Shown here piece by piece: positions 45,152-55,128 of a stretch of 64,000 nt of DNA. The stretch spans positions 1-64,000 of the forward strand of contig JAWKUH010000014.1 of NCBI GenBank assembly GCA_041398665.1, given 5' to 3'. The stretch comes from Rohdeia sp041398665 (GTDB taxonomy: Bacteria > Planctomycetota > UBA1135 > GCA-002686595). The number at the start of each line of letters is the position of its first letter. The stretch's first letter is position 1. The translations under genes and the position numbers were made by a program. Below the pieces are notes generated by a model. The model had not been told where the DNA came from. It saw only the letters and a list, made by a program, of their open reading frames with translations, and did not search any database.

Positions 45152-48100
45152 ATGACGTTCAACCTCTTCGAAGTGAGTTGGGAGGTCGCCAACAAGGTCG
45201 GCGGCATCCACACGGTGGTGAGCTCCAAGGCGCGCGAACTCGTCGAGCGCTTCGGCGACCGCTACGTCGTCATCGGTCCGTGGCTGCACGGCCAACAGGT
45301 GCAGACGCGGCCGTTCGACGAGGAGCCCGGTTTCGAGGGCTTCGTCGCGGCGTGCCAGCGCCGCGGCATCTCGGTGCGCGTGGGGCGTTGGAACGTCCCG
45401 GGGCGGCCGCGCACGCTGCTCGTCGGCTTCTCGAAGCTGTTCGAGAGCAAGGACGCGATCCTCGCGGGGCTGTGGGAGCGCCACGGCGTCGACTCGCTCG
45501 TCGGCGGTTGGGACTACATCGAGCCCGCGATGTTCGGGCACGCCGCGGGCATGGTCATCGAGGCCTGGCTCGAGCACGAGGCCGAGCCGGGGCGCGCCGT
45601 CGCGCAGTTCCACGAGTGGATGACCGGCTCCGGCGCGCTCTACCTCAAGGACAACGTCCCCCACGTCGCGACGATCTTCACGACGCACGCGACGATGCTC
45701 GGGCGCGCGCTGTCGGCCACCGGGCTCCCGCCGGACGAGGCGCTCGGCAACCGCACGCCGGAGGAGGTCGCGGCCGAGATCGGCGTGCGCGCCAAGCACT
45801 CCATGGAGGGCGCCTGCGCGCGCGGCTGCGACGTCTTCACGACGGTCAGCGCGATCACCGCGGCGGAGGCCGAGCTCCTCCACCGGCGCCAGCCGCGGCC
45901 GCTCATGCCGAACGGCCTCGACCTCGGGCTGCTCGAGGAACTCTCCTCGGCGGCGGCCGACGGCTCGGCGCGGCAGCTGCTCACCGACGTCGCGGCCTGC
46001 ATGTGCGGCGAGGACCTCTCGAAGGCGATGTTGGTCGCGACGTCCGGTCGCTACGAGATGCACAACAAGGGCATCGACGTGCTGCTCGACGCGCTCGCGC
46101 TCGTCGACCGCGAGCCCGGCGACCCCGTGGTGTGCTTCGTCCTCGTCCCCGCCGGCGTCAGCGGCCCGCGGCGCAAGGTCAAGGAGTGCCTGATCGGCCA
46201 GCGCTCCGGTCGGATCGGCATCTCCACGCACGAACTCATCGACCGCGAGAACGACCCGGTCCAGCGTCAGTGCGAGCGCCTCGGCCTCCTCAACGACGCG
46301 GGCTCGCGCGTCAAGATCGTCCAGGTGCCGGTGTACCTCGACGGCACCGACACGATCGTGCCGCTGCAGTACGAGGCCGCGCTGCGCGCGATGGACCTCT
46401 CGGCGTTCCCCTCGTTCTACGAGCCGTGGGGCTACACGCCGGCCGAGAGCATCGGCGTCGGCGTCCCGACCGTGACGACCGACATGGCGGGCTTCGGCGC
46501 GTGGGCCGACGAGAACGGACTCGGTCCGGCGCGCGGCGTCACGGTGCTGCGCCGCTCGGGCGTCGGCGACGCCAAGCACGTGCAGGAGCTCGCCCAGGAG
46601 ATCCAGCGCTTCCAGAAGGATCGGCTCGGCGACCAGTCGCTGCGCGCGGCCTGTCTCGAGAGCGCGGCGAAGGTCTCGTGGAAGGACCTCGTCCGGCACT
46701 ACCTCGAGGCCTTCGAACTCGCGCTCGAGATCGCCTCGGACCGTCCGCAGCCCGCGCCGCGCGCGCACAAGCTCGTCGCCGTCACCGACCGCGACACGCG
46801 GCCCGCGCACGCGCCGCGCATGCACACCTTCGACGTCGAGGCGCGCCTCCCGCGCGAACTCGCGCCGCTCGAGCGCCTCGCGGGCAACCTGTGGTGGAGC
46901 TGGGACCCCGACGCCCAGTCGCTGTTCAGCGAGATCTCGCCGGACATGTGGGAGTCCTGCCTCCACAACCCGGTGCTGTTCCTGCGCCGCGCGTACCCGC
47001 GCGACCTCGAGGTCAAGGCGGCCGACGCGGACTACGTCGCCCGTCTCGAACGCGTCACGCAGCGCTTCGACACCTACATGCGCTCGCGGCGCGCCACGCT
47101 CTCGCTCCCCGACGGCGGTCACGTCGACACGGACTCCCCCATCGCCTACTTCTGCTTCGAGTTCGGCGTGCACGAGTCCGTGCGCATCTACTCCGGCGGA
47201 CTCGGCATCCTGGCGGGCGACCACCTCAAGTCGGCGAGCGACCTCGACCTCCCGCTCCTCGGCGTCGGCCTCTTCTACAGCGGCGGCTACGTGCAACAGC
47301 GCGTCACGTCGCACGGCGAGCAGGTCTCGCTCGAGGCCCCGAACGACCCGTGGAGCCTGCCGCTCGAGCTCGTCCGCGGTGCCGACGGCGAGCCGATCTT
47401 CGTCGATGCGCACCGCCACCGCCACCTGCCGTTGTCCGAGTCGGTCGTGCGTCTGCGCGCCTGGAAGCCAGGTGGGTCGCGTGACGCTGTACCTGCTTTC
47501 GACGCGGACCACTACTCCGCGAACGGGCCGCAGATGCGCACGCTGACGCAGCGGCTCTACGGCGGCGACAACGAGCACCGTCTGCGCCAGGAACTTCGTG
47601 CTCGGTCGCGGCGGCAGCGTGCGGCTGCTCGACAAGCCTCGGCATCGGGCCGTCGGTCCCTGCACCTCAACAGCGAGGAGCACGCCGCGTTCGCCGCGCG
47701 AGCGCTGCTCGGGCCTGATGCGCGCGAAGAACCTCAGCTTCGACGAGGCCGCGCTGGTCGTGCGCTCGTCGACGGTCTTCACGACGCCCGCCGGTCCCCG
47801 CGGGGCACGACCGCTTCGACGAGCAGGTCGTGCGCCGCTGGCCGACACCGAGGGGCTGGGTCGGTCTCGGATGGGACCACTTCATGCGACTCGGCCAGGA
47901 CTCCAGGCGCCGCGCCCCACAAGAGTTCAACGCGACGTTCTCGCGTGCAGCCTCGGGCTTCGTCAACGGCGTCTCGAAGAAGCACGGCGAGGTCAGCCGC
48001 TCGCTCCTCTCGTCGTACTGGCCCGGCCTCGTTCGCAACGAGGTCCCGGTCGCACGTGACGAACGGCGTGCACCTGCCGACCTGGACGCGCCCCGGCATC

Positions 48101-49389
48101 CAGCGTGCTCGGCGTCGAGGGGCGACCGATCGCGGCGGCGACTTCGCGGCCGGAGCGGCGCGCGTCGACCGTCGCGCGCTGTTCGAGGAGCGGCAGGCCG
48201 CGAAGCGCCTTTGCACGACCGCTGCGACGCGCTCATCACGCGCACGTTCCAACAGCGACAGGAGAGCCCGCGCGCCTGCTCACGCGCATGGTGTCCGGAC
48301 TCGACGAACGCGCGCTCGTGATCGGATTCGCGCGGCGCTTCGCGCCGTACAAGCGCGCGAACCTGCTCTTCAAGGACCCCGATCGCCTCGAGCGGCTGCT
48401 CTCCGACGAGGACCTGCGCTACCCGTCCCTGTTCCTGTTCTCCGGCAAGGCGCACCCCGCCGACGGCGGCAGTCAGGACCTCCTGCGCCAGATCGTCGAG
48501 ATCAGTCCCGCAGCGACGCTTCGTCGGCAAGGTCCTGTTCCTCCGGGACTACGACATCGGTCTCGCTCGCTACCTCAAGCAGGGCGTCGACGTCTGGCTC
48601 AACAATCCGGTGCGTCCGCTCGAGGCCAGCGGCACGTCGGGCATGAAGGTGGCCGCGAACGGCGGCCTCAACCTGTCGATCCTCGACGGTTGGTGGCTCG
48701 AGGCCTGCGACGGCGCCAACGGCTGGGCCATCGGCAGTGCGGACAAGACCTACCCGAACCAGGAACTCCAGGACCAGCTCGACAACGAGCAGCTCCTGCG
48801 CCTGCTCGAGGACGAGGTCGTGCCGCTCTACTTCGACCGCGACGAGGACGGACTGCCGCAGGGCTGGCTGGACCGCGTCGTGCACGACCTCTCGACGATC
48901 CCCGCGGTGTTCGACACCGATCGCATGGTCGGCGAGTACACCGAGCTCGGCTACCGCCCGCTCGCCGCGTCGCACCAGTCGTTGGTCGCCGACGACTTCG
49001 CGCTCGTCGAGAACGAGGCGGCGCGGCGGGAACGCGTCGCGCGCCAGTTCGCGGAGGTGCGGATCCGCGAGGTCCGCGTCCCCGACCTCCACTCGGTCCG
49101 CACGGGCGACGAGGTCGTCGTCGAGGCGGACATCGAGCTCGGCGGACTCGAACCCGACGCGATCGAGGTCGAACTCCTGATCGGGCACGCGACGAACCGG
49201 CACGACGAGCTCTCGGGCTTCGTCGCGCAGCGGCTCGCGCCCGTCGGCCCCGCCGAGGGCGGCGGCGTGCTCTACCGCACGTCGCGCCTCGTCGCGGCAT
49301 CGGGCACGTACCGCTACGGTCTGCGCGTGCGACCGCGCCGACGCGGACCGTGGGACCAGGACATGATCGACCTCACGGTCTGGGCCTGA
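45152..49389 (+). pseudogene. Fusion of GT3 glycogen synthase and GT35 alpha-glucan phosphorylase, phosphorylase half disrupted by indels
   Basis: The first about 540 codons are a eukaryote-type GT3 synthase: MTFNLFEVSWEVANKVGGIH, MTGSGALYLKDNVPHVATIF, KGIDVLLDAL, and SFYEPWGYTPAESIGVGVPT. Without a break follow the DUF3417 head of bacterial alpha-glucan phosphorylases (LERLAGNLWWSWDPDAQSLF) and FEFGVHESVRIYSGGLGILA. Between about 47470 and 48540 the frame changes many times (LYGGDNEHRLRQE, VIGFARRFAPYKRANLLFKD). It then reads cleanly through the PLP-lysine loop EASGTSGMKVAANGGLN to a beta-rich tail and stop. The repaired protein would be about 1410 residues, one enzyme able both to build and to phosphorolyse glucan. 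Clustered small indels look more like consensus error than decay. It is the last gene of the glucan operon. Confidence 0.85.
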
Positions 49390-49456
49390 AGTCGGTCGTC
49401 GTCGGGGAGCGAGCGGGAACGCGATCGGTCGTGCAGGACCGCTCCTCCTCGTCCAC

Positions 49457-49975
49457 TCAGTACACGGTCTCGACGAACTCGGGCTCGAGCCCGGCGGCGA
49501 GGACGTGCACGCTCCCTCGGTTCGCGCGCACGAGCACGTTGCGCCCCGGGCTCACCGTCAGCACGTCGCCGCGGCGCTCGAAGTCGAGCGTGAACAGGAG
49601 GACCGAGGCCGACTCCGTCCCCTTCGGCCGAGCGACCCGGTAGCCCATCACGTCGGCGTCGCTCTCCGGCGCCGGGACGATCCGCGTCGAGAGACCCTGC
49701 TCGAAGGTGTAGGTGTAGCCGGTCACGGGGACGATCGCCGTCTCGCCCGGCGCGAGTTCGAGCGCGCGCCCCGAGGACTCGCGGAAGTCCCAGTCGACCG
49801 CGAGGACGCCGCGCGCCTGCGCGTCGTCGTTGTGCACGACGAGATAGCGAGGCGTCGGGCGGTCGACGACGACGTTCTGCGCCTGCTGCGGCGGCGGCGT
49901 CGCGCGGCCCGCGAGGGCGAACGCCGAGGCGGCGACGAGGAGGGTCCCGAGGACGAGGAGCGGTGCGTTCGACAT
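49457..49975 (-). CDS. Secreted or membrane-anchored protein of unknown function
   Basis: A 172-residue protein. The N-terminal helix (LLVLGTLLVAASAFALAGRA) is a signal peptide or anchor. A mostly beta domain follows (RYLVVHNDDAQARGVLAVDW; ETAIVPVTGYTYTFEQGLST; SVLLFTLDFERRGDVLTVSP). The last residues, VHVLAAGLEPEFVETVY, are well ordered. No known domain is recognised. The ATG at 49975 was chosen over an in-frame ATG 18 codons upstream because it begins just before the hydrophobic segment. It converges with the glucan fusion gene and diverges from the esterase, with 137 nt between the starts. Confidence 0.75.
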   Translation of the reverse strand: MSNAPLLVLGTLLVAASAFALAGRATPPPQQAQNVVVDRPTPRYLVVHNDDAQARGVLAVDWDFRESSGRALELAPGETAIVPVTGYTYTFEQGLSTRIVPAPESDADVMGYRVARPKGTESASVLLFTLDFERRGDVLTVSPGRNVLVRANRGSVHVLAAGLEPEFVETVY

Positions 49976-50112
49976 GGCGTGGGTCCGAGGTTCGTGCCGC
50001 GCGGTGTTCCCCGGCGCGGCGGTCGTCATAGTGGACCCGCGGAGGACGGCCGAGCGCGCGCGGACTTCCGCCCGCCCCGTCGAACTCCCTCCGCGCGTCC
50101 CCGCCCCGACCC

Positions 50113-51462
50113 ATGGCCGCGCTCCTCGTCCCCGCCCTGCTCCTCGTCGCGCCGCTCTCGACGGGCGGCGGGCGCGACGGGACGCTCGCGGAGCTGCTGG
50201 CGCACGCCGTCGACCTCCCGACGCCGACCGAGCGTGCGGAAGCCGCCGCGGAGCTCGCCGCGCGCGAGGACGTGACGCTCGAGGAGTGGCTCGACGCCGC
50301 GCGCGCCTTCGCGCCGCTGGAGTCCGAGCTGACCGAGCCCGGGATGCACGCCGTCACCGTGCCGCTCCACGTGCTCGGTGCGACGGAGTCGACGACGCGG
50401 CACTTCTTCGTGCCGTCGTCGTGGAACCGTGACGACGCGTGTCCGCTGCTCGTCGTCCTGCACGGAGCGGGCGGCGACGGCCGCCAGATGGTCCCGTCCT
50501 ACCGCAGCACGGCGGAAGCGCTCGGGGCCGTGGTCCTGGCGCCGACGGAGTCCGGTGCGAACGTCGGCTACACCGCGGAACCGCGCGAGCGCGCCGCCGT
50601 GCTCGAGGCGATCCGCTTCGCGCGCCGCCGCTTCGACGTCGACGAGGACCGCGTGTACGTGACGGGCTTCAGCCGCGGCGGGCACCTCACCTACGACCTC
50701 GCGCTCCGACGTCCCGACCTCTTCGCCGCCGCCGCTCCGCTCGCCGGCGGACCGCGACTCGTCCCCGAGCGCGGTCAGGCGTCGATCCGCTTCGCACCGA
50801 ACCTCGTCGGACTGCCGCTGCGCGCCGTCGTCGGCGAGCTCGACGACGCAGCGATGCTCTGGAACGTGCGCGACCTCGTCCGGCGCGCGCGCGAGGAGGG
50901 CGCGGAGTCCGTCGAGTTCGAGGTCCTGCCCGGCACCGGTCACTCCTTCGACCCCGAGGCGTGCACGGACTGGGCGGCGTGGTTCGGTGCGCGCACACGC
51001 GATGCCGAACCGTCCGAGGTCGTGCGCGCGTCGGTCCGCGAGGACGAGGCGCGGCGCTCGTGGTTGCGGGTGACGAGCTTCACGAAGGAGGTCGAGGAGG
51101 ACTTCCGCCCGACGATCCAGGTGCGCGCGGGGAAGCAGCCGGACGAGGACGAACTGCGCGAGGCCGTCGCCGACGCGACGTGCGAGCGCACCGCTGTCGT
51201 GCACGCGCGCTTCGTCGAACCCGGACGCTTCCGCGTCGAGGCCATCGGAGCCGACGAGGTCGAGTTGCTCCTCACGACGGAACGCCTCGGCGACGTCGAC
51301 GCGAAGAAGCCCGTCGTGCGCGTGCACGACGGACGGCGCGAACGTCGGGTCGCGGTCGAGATCGGGGCCGACGTGCTGCTCGGCGAGTTCGTGGAGCGTT
51401 TCGACCGGCGCTTCCTCCCGGTGGCACGAGTGCGTACGGCCGTGGCGCCGAAGCGGCGCTGA
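50113..51462 (+). CDS. Secreted alpha/beta-hydrolase (PHB-depolymerase/feruloyl-esterase-like)
   Basis: A 449-residue protein. A short hydrophobic N-terminus (ALLVPALLLVAPLS) suggests export. The hydrolase domain has CPLLVVLHGAGGDGRQMVPS with the oxyanion loop, VYVTGFSRGGHLTYDLALRR with the nucleophile Ser in GFSRG near residue 186, GLPLRAVVGELDD as the likely acid strand, and VLPGTGHSF with the catalytic His. About 130 extra C-terminal residues of strand-rich sequence end EFVERFDRRFLPVARVRTAV, possibly a substrate-binding or sorting tail. Substrate is an ester of unknown kind. A degenerate copy of this tail lies at 53020-53092. No Shine-Dalgarno site precedes the ATG at 50113. Confidence 0.85.
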   Translation: MAALLVPALLLVAPLSTGGGRDGTLAELLAHAVDLPTPTERAEAAAELAAREDVTLEEWLDAARAFAPLESELTEPGMHAVTVPLHVLGATESTTRHFFVPSSWNRDDACPLLVVLHGAGGDGRQMVPSYRSTAEALGAVVLAPTESGANVGYTAEPRERAAVLEAIRFARRRFDVDEDRVYVTGFSRGGHLTYDLALRRPDLFAAAAPLAGGPRLVPERGQASIRFAPNLVGLPLRAVVGELDDAAMLWNVRDLVRRAREEGAESVEFEVLPGTGHSFDPEACTDWAAWFGARTRDAEPSEVVRASVREDEARRSWLRVTSFTKEVEEDFRPTIQVRAGKQPDEDELREAVADATCERTAVVHARFVEPGRFRVEAIGADEVELLLTTERLGDVDAKKPVVRVHDGRRERRVAVEIGADVLLGEFVERFDRRFLPVARVRTAVAPKRR

Positions 51463-51494
51463 ACGCCGCGCAGGGGCCGCCCCTGCGCACCGAC

Positions 51495-51523
51495 TCGACC
51501 TCGCGTCGTGTCGTGACTACGCT
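51495..51523 (+). promoter_or_regulatory. Putative promoter with start site at or near the ATG
   Basis: TACGCT at 51518-51523 fits TAnnnT, and TCGACC at 51495-51500, 17 nt upstream, is a 4/6 match to TTGACA. Transcription would begin within a few nucleotides of the ATG at 51530, implying a leaderless message. Confidence 0.35.
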
Positions 51524-51529
51524 CGGGCC

Positions 51530-52924
51530 ATGCAGACCACGCGCCGCTCGCTCGCGCGCGGTCCGCGCGCCGCCCTCGCGCTCGCGCTGACCTGCGCCCC
51601 GTTCGCTTCCTGCATGTCGTTCGCCACGGGGACCAGCGCCCCGAAACCGCCCGACGAACTCGGCGTCGACGCGCCGGTCGTCGCGCTCTCCGGCGACTCG
51701 ACGTTCACGACGACGCTCCGGCACGCGGTGGCGGAGTCCGGCCTCTTCGGCGGAACCGTCGAGGACGCGTCGTCGGCCGACCTCGAACTCCTCGTGTCGA
51801 TCCAGTCCGACAGCGAACTCTCGACGCTCGGCCTCTTCAACGTCTTCCTCCTCGGTGCGCTGCCGCTGCCGTTCGAGGACGTCACCAGGACCTACCTCGC
51901 GCGCGTGCGCGTCGGTTCGCTGCCCGAGGTCGCGCTGCCGCCGGTGCGGAGGACGGTCCACGTCTGGGGCGGACTGCCGCTGATCCTGTTCTTCTGGGTC
52001 TCGGTCGACGAGTCGGAGCTGCGAGAGAGCACGGCGCGCGAGATCGTGTCGCGCACCGCGGCGGCCTACGCCGACCTGCACGCGCGCACCTTCGACGCCG
52101 CGACGAAGTCCGACGATCCCGCGGCGCTCGAGCGCTTCGTCGCGGCGTTCCCGCGTTCGGAGCGTGCGAACGAGGCGCGCGACGAGCTCGAGCAGCGGCT
52201 GTACGCGGCGCTCGACGCGAACGCTCCGGCGTCGGCCTACCTGCGCTACCTCGCGAGCTTCCCGAACTCGCCGAGGAGCGCCGAGGTCCGGGCCCGCGGC
52301 GTCGAGCCCGCGTGGCGCGAGATCGCGGCGGCGCCGGACGTCGAACGCGTCGAGGAGTTCGTGCACGCGTTCCCGGGGCACGCGCTCACGGCGGAGGCGC
52401 TCGCCCTGCTCGACGACCTGCTCTGGAAGCGCGCGGAGAGCGCCGCGACGAACGCGTCGTACTACACGGCCTACGCCGAGCGCTTCCCCGACGGCGACCA
52501 CGCGGCGGCGTGCGCCGACGTCCTCGACTGGGTGCGCGCGGAGCGCGGCGGCACCCAGGAGGCGGTCGAGACCTACCTCGCGGACCGGCCGGACGGTCGC
52601 TTCGCGCAGCACGCGCGCCGAGCGCTCGAGATCCTCGCCGATCCCGCGCGGAAGGCCGTGGCCGCCGAGATCCCTCACCGCGTCGACCTCGCGATCCACA
52701 GGAACGACACGTCGTCGGCGATCGTCGGCACCGCCGAGTACGACGGTTCGCTGCTCAGCGTCGAGGCCGACATGCGCATCGTCGTGACGTACCACGCCGT
52801 CGTGCGCAACGGAGCGGTCGTCGCCTACACGCTCCTGACCGGATCGGTCACCGCCGACGACGACCTCTACGTCCTCGCCGAGGACGGCACCTGGAACGCC
52901 GGCTTCCCGCGCACGTTCCGCTGA
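51530..52924 (+). CDS. Lipoprotein with TPR-like helical repeats
   Basis: A 464-residue exported protein. The signal segment (AALALALTCAPFASC) ends in a lipobox-like FASC, so it is probably lipid-anchored. Residues about 40-170 are strand-rich (VVALSGDSTFTTTLRHAVAE) with a hydrophobic stretch VHVWGGLPLILFFWVSV. A run of TPR/Sel1-like helices follows, with repeated YLRYLASFPNSPRSAEV and YYTAYAERFPDGDHAAACAD words; each repeat ends FP plus a small residue. The end is a beta segment (MRIVVTYHAVVRNGAVVAYT). No catalytic motif is seen. It may be a cell-envelope scaffold similar to outer-membrane assembly lipoproteins. Confidence 0.8.
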   Translation: MQTTRRSLARGPRAALALALTCAPFASCMSFATGTSAPKPPDELGVDAPVVALSGDSTFTTTLRHAVAESGLFGGTVEDASSADLELLVSIQSDSELSTLGLFNVFLLGALPLPFEDVTRTYLARVRVGSLPEVALPPVRRTVHVWGGLPLILFFWVSVDESELRESTAREIVSRTAAAYADLHARTFDAATKSDDPAALERFVAAFPRSERANEARDELEQRLYAALDANAPASAYLRYLASFPNSPRSAEVRARGVEPAWREIAAAPDVERVEEFVHAFPGHALTAEALALLDDLLWKRAESAATNASYYTAYAERFPDGDHAAACADVLDWVRAERGGTQEAVETYLADRPDGRFAQHARRALEILADPARKAVAAEIPHRVDLAIHRNDTSSAIVGTAEYDGSLLSVEADMRIVVTYHAVVRNGAVVAYTLLTGSVTADDDLYVLAEDGTWNAGFPRTFR

Positions 52925-53019
52925 GCGCGCGGGCGGCGCACGACTCCGCGGCCCTCGACGAGGAGGTGACGCCGCCGGTCGGTCGTGCGCTGCCGACGCC
53001 GGACGGGCTCGGAGCCCCG

Positions 53020-53092
53020 CTCGCCGACCACGTCGAGCGCCTCGACCGGAAGTTCCTGCCATTTGGCACGTGTGCGGACCGCCGTGACGCGT
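53020..53092 (+). pseudogene. Frameshifted fragment resembling the C-terminal tail of the esterase at 50113-51462
   Basis: The 284-bp gap before the methyltransferase holds no complete gene. It does contain a stretch that aligns base for base with about 70 nt near the end of the esterase gene. DHVERLDRKFLP matches EFVERFDRRFLP, and after one extra nucleotide ARVRTAVT matches ARVRTAVA. It looks like a remnant of a duplicated paralogue's 3' end. A TAGAGT box at 53164-53169 could be the -10 of the next gene. Confidence 0.5.
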
Positions 53093-53208
53093 TCGCGCCG
53101 CCGCCGAAGCCGTTCCGGCACCGGTCCGAGCGCGACGGGTTTCCGTCGCGTCGTCGACTGGGATAGAGTCGGAAGGGGCGCTTCCCCGTTCGCCGGCCGC
53201 TCGACCCG

Positions 53209-53943
53209 ATGACCGACCACAAGAGCCTCGAACGGATCGTCCCGGACCGCATCGAGCAGTCGGAACACACAGGTCGCGAGACGCTCGACCTCCACCTCGA
53301 GCGGTACCGTTTCGCCGCGAGCCACGCGCACCCGGGACGCGCACTGGACTGCGCCTGCGGCGTCGGCTACGGGACGCGGATCCTCGCCGACGAGGGTCGA
53401 GGCGTCGTCGAGGCGCTCGGGGTCGACATCGACGCGTCGGCGATCGACTACGCGCGCGAGCGCTACGCGAGCCCGTCCGCGACGTTCCTGCGGAGCAATC
53501 TGCTCGAGCTCGAGGTCACGGGGTCGTTCGAGACCGTCGTCTCGCTCGAGACCATCGAGCACCTCCCGGAACCCGAGCCGTTCGTGGCGCGACTCGTCGA
53601 ACTCCTCGCACCCGGCGGTGTGCTCGTCGCCTCCGTCCCGACGACACCGTCCGTCGACCTCAACCCGCACCACCTGCACGACTTCACCCGCGCTTCGTTC
53701 CTCGCGCTGCTCGACCGCAACGGACTGAGCCCCGTCGACGAGCTCGTGCAGGTCCAGAACGTCTCCCCCGTCGCTGTCCTGCGGCGCTCCGAGAAGCGCA
53801 TGTCCGAGATGCGCAAGGGCCTCGTCGGCTGGTACGTGAGGCACCCCGACGCCTTGGTGCGTCGCGTCACGGCGACGCTGCGCCACGGCTTCGTGAACAA
53901 GTACTCCACCTTCGCCTGTATTCGATCGGGAGATCGAGGGTGA
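53209..53943 (+). CDS. Class I SAM-dependent methyltransferase
   Basis: A 244-residue cytosolic methyltransferase of the UbiE/type-11 kind. Motif I is ALDCACGVGYGTRILADEG, motif II ALGVDIDASAIDYARERYA, then SFETVVSLETIEHLPEPEPF and LLAPGGVLVASVPTTP (motif III). A conserved NPHHLHDFTRASF patch follows, common in methyltransferases of surface-polysaccharide clusters. It stands 4 nt before a GT2 glycosyltransferase and a DUF2304 gene, so its substrate may be a lipid-linked sugar or glycan. The ATG at 53209 leaves a 45-residue helical head before motif I, which is usual for this subgroup. Confidence 0.9.
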   Translation: MTDHKSLERIVPDRIEQSEHTGRETLDLHLERYRFAASHAHPGRALDCACGVGYGTRILADEGRGVVEALGVDIDASAIDYARERYASPSATFLRSNLLELEVTGSFETVVSLETIEHLPEPEPFVARLVELLAPGGVLVASVPTTPSVDLNPHHLHDFTRASFLALLDRNGLSPVDELVQVQNVSPVAVLRRSEKRMSEMRKGLVGWYVRHPDALVRRVTATLRHGFVNKYSTFACIRSGDRG

Positions 53944-53947
53944 CGCC

Positions 53948-54649
53948 GTGAGCTCGAGTCGAGTCATGGTCCTCGTCCCGGCGTTCAACGAAGCTGAACG
54001 CATCGGCGCCGTCGTCCGCGGTGTCGCCCGGGTTCTTCCGGACGCGGAGATCGTCGTCGTCGACGACGGATCCCGCGACGACACGACGCTCGAGGCGACG
54101 CGCGCCGGTGCACGTGTACTCGACCTCCCCTTCAACCTCGGGTACGGCGGCGCACTCCAGACGGGCTACCGCTACGCACTCGAGAACCGCACCGACGTGA
54201 TCGTGCAGATGGACGCCGACGGACAGCACGATCCGGCGCAGATCCCCGCGCTCCTCGAGACGCTCGAACGCGAAGGCGCGGACCTCGTGATCGGATCGAG
54301 GTTTCTCGCCCCGTCGGGCTACACGATGGGCGCGACAAGGACGGTCGGCAGGAAGCTCTTCCAACGGCTCGCGCGCGTCGCGGGACTCGAGGTCACCGAC
54401 CCCACGTCGGGCTTCCAGGCCATCCGCAGGTCCGTCTTCTCGATCTACGTGGATCCTTTCTTCCCGACGGACTACCCCGACGTCGACGTCCTGCTCGTCG
54501 TGCACCGCGCGGGGCACCGCATCGTCGAGGTACCGGTGGTCATGCACCAGACGACGCGCCCCTCCACGCTGCACGGCGGACTGCGGTCGATCTTCTACGT
54601 GTACAGGCTCGGGCTCTCCGTCTGGGGCGGAGCCGGCAAGGCGCGATGA
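53948..54649 (+). CDS. GT2-family glycosyltransferase (dolichyl-phosphate mannose synthase-like)
   Basis: A 233-residue GT-A enzyme. It has MVLVPAFNEAERIGAVVRGV, AEIVVVDDGSRDDTTLEATR, FNLGYGGALQTGYRYALENR and VIVQMDADGQHDPAQIPALL with the DAD metal site, then ADLVIGSRFL and DPTSGFQAIRR. The profile is that of polyprenyl-phosphate sugar synthases, which load glucose or mannose on a lipid carrier at the cytoplasmic face. There is no C-terminal membrane segment. It starts with GTG at 53948. The stop overlaps the start of the DUF2304 gene (ATGA), a very common pairing for this family. Confidence 0.93.
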   Translation: MSSSRVMVLVPAFNEAERIGAVVRGVARVLPDAEIVVVDDGSRDDTTLEATRAGARVLDLPFNLGYGGALQTGYRYALENRTDVIVQMDADGQHDPAQIPALLETLEREGADLVIGSRFLAPSGYTMGATRTVGRKLFQRLARVAGLEVTDPTSGFQAIRRSVFSIYVDPFFPTDYPDVDVLLVVHRAGHRIVEVPVVMHQTTRPSTLHGGLRSIFYVYRLGLSVWGGAGKAR

Positions 54650-55128
54650 GCACACAAACGCAGCAGGAAGTCGTGGATCTCGAGGCGCTACGCGAGCAGT
54701 TCCTCCACACCGAGGGCGGCCTCTCCTCGCGTGTCACGGCGCTCGTCATCGGGACCGCACTGCTCGTCTCCGTGCTCGTCCTGGTGAAGCGCCGCACGCT
54801 GCGCGAGGAGTACACGCCGATCTGGGTGACTGCCGCGTTCCTCGCGTTCCTCGCGAGCGTGCGACTCGACTGGCTGCGCAGCCTCTCGCACCTGATCGGT
54901 GCCTGGACCACCAGTTCGACGCTCTTCCTCCTCGGCGAGGTCTTCCTGGTGTGCCTCGCGCTCAACTACGCCGTCCGGCTCTCGCGCCAGAGCCTGCAGA
55001 TCAAGGAGCTCGCGCAGGAGTCGGCGATCCTGAGGAGGCGCATCGAGGATCTCGAGGGCAGAGCGAAGGCTGGACCCGCGGACGCGATCGACGGTGAGTC
55101 ACCGCCGCAGGACCGCGAAGCCGACTGA
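54646..55128 (+). CDS. DUF2304-family membrane protein
   Basis: A 160-residue protein with three hydrophobic helices: VTALVIGTALLVSVLVLVKR, WVTAAFLAFLASVRLDWLRS and SSTLFLLGEVFLVCLALNYA. Between them is the loop RRTLREEYTPIWVT, which is the family signature. A cytosolic coiled coil follows (LQIKELAQESAILRRRIEDL). DUF2304 proteins are small partners encoded next to GT2 polyprenyl-phosphate sugar synthases, as here, and probably help anchor or regulate them. The extra 25 residues before the first helix are unusual but short. The ATG overlaps the GT2 stop, so translation is coupled. Confidence 0.9.
   Translation: MSTQTQQEVVDLEALREQFLHTEGGLSSRVTALVIGTALLVSVLVLVKRRTLREEYTPIWVTAAFLAFLASVRLDWLRSLSHLIGAWTTSSTLFLLGEVFLVCLALNYAVRLSRQSLQIKELAQESAILRRRIEDLEGRAKAGPADAIDGESPPQDREAD

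Noticed and set aside
52312..53166. 284-codon plus-strand frame running past the TPR lipoprotein stop
   Set aside because: Its first two-thirds are a shadow of the lipoprotein gene, and only the short 53020-53092 stretch resembles real coding sequence.
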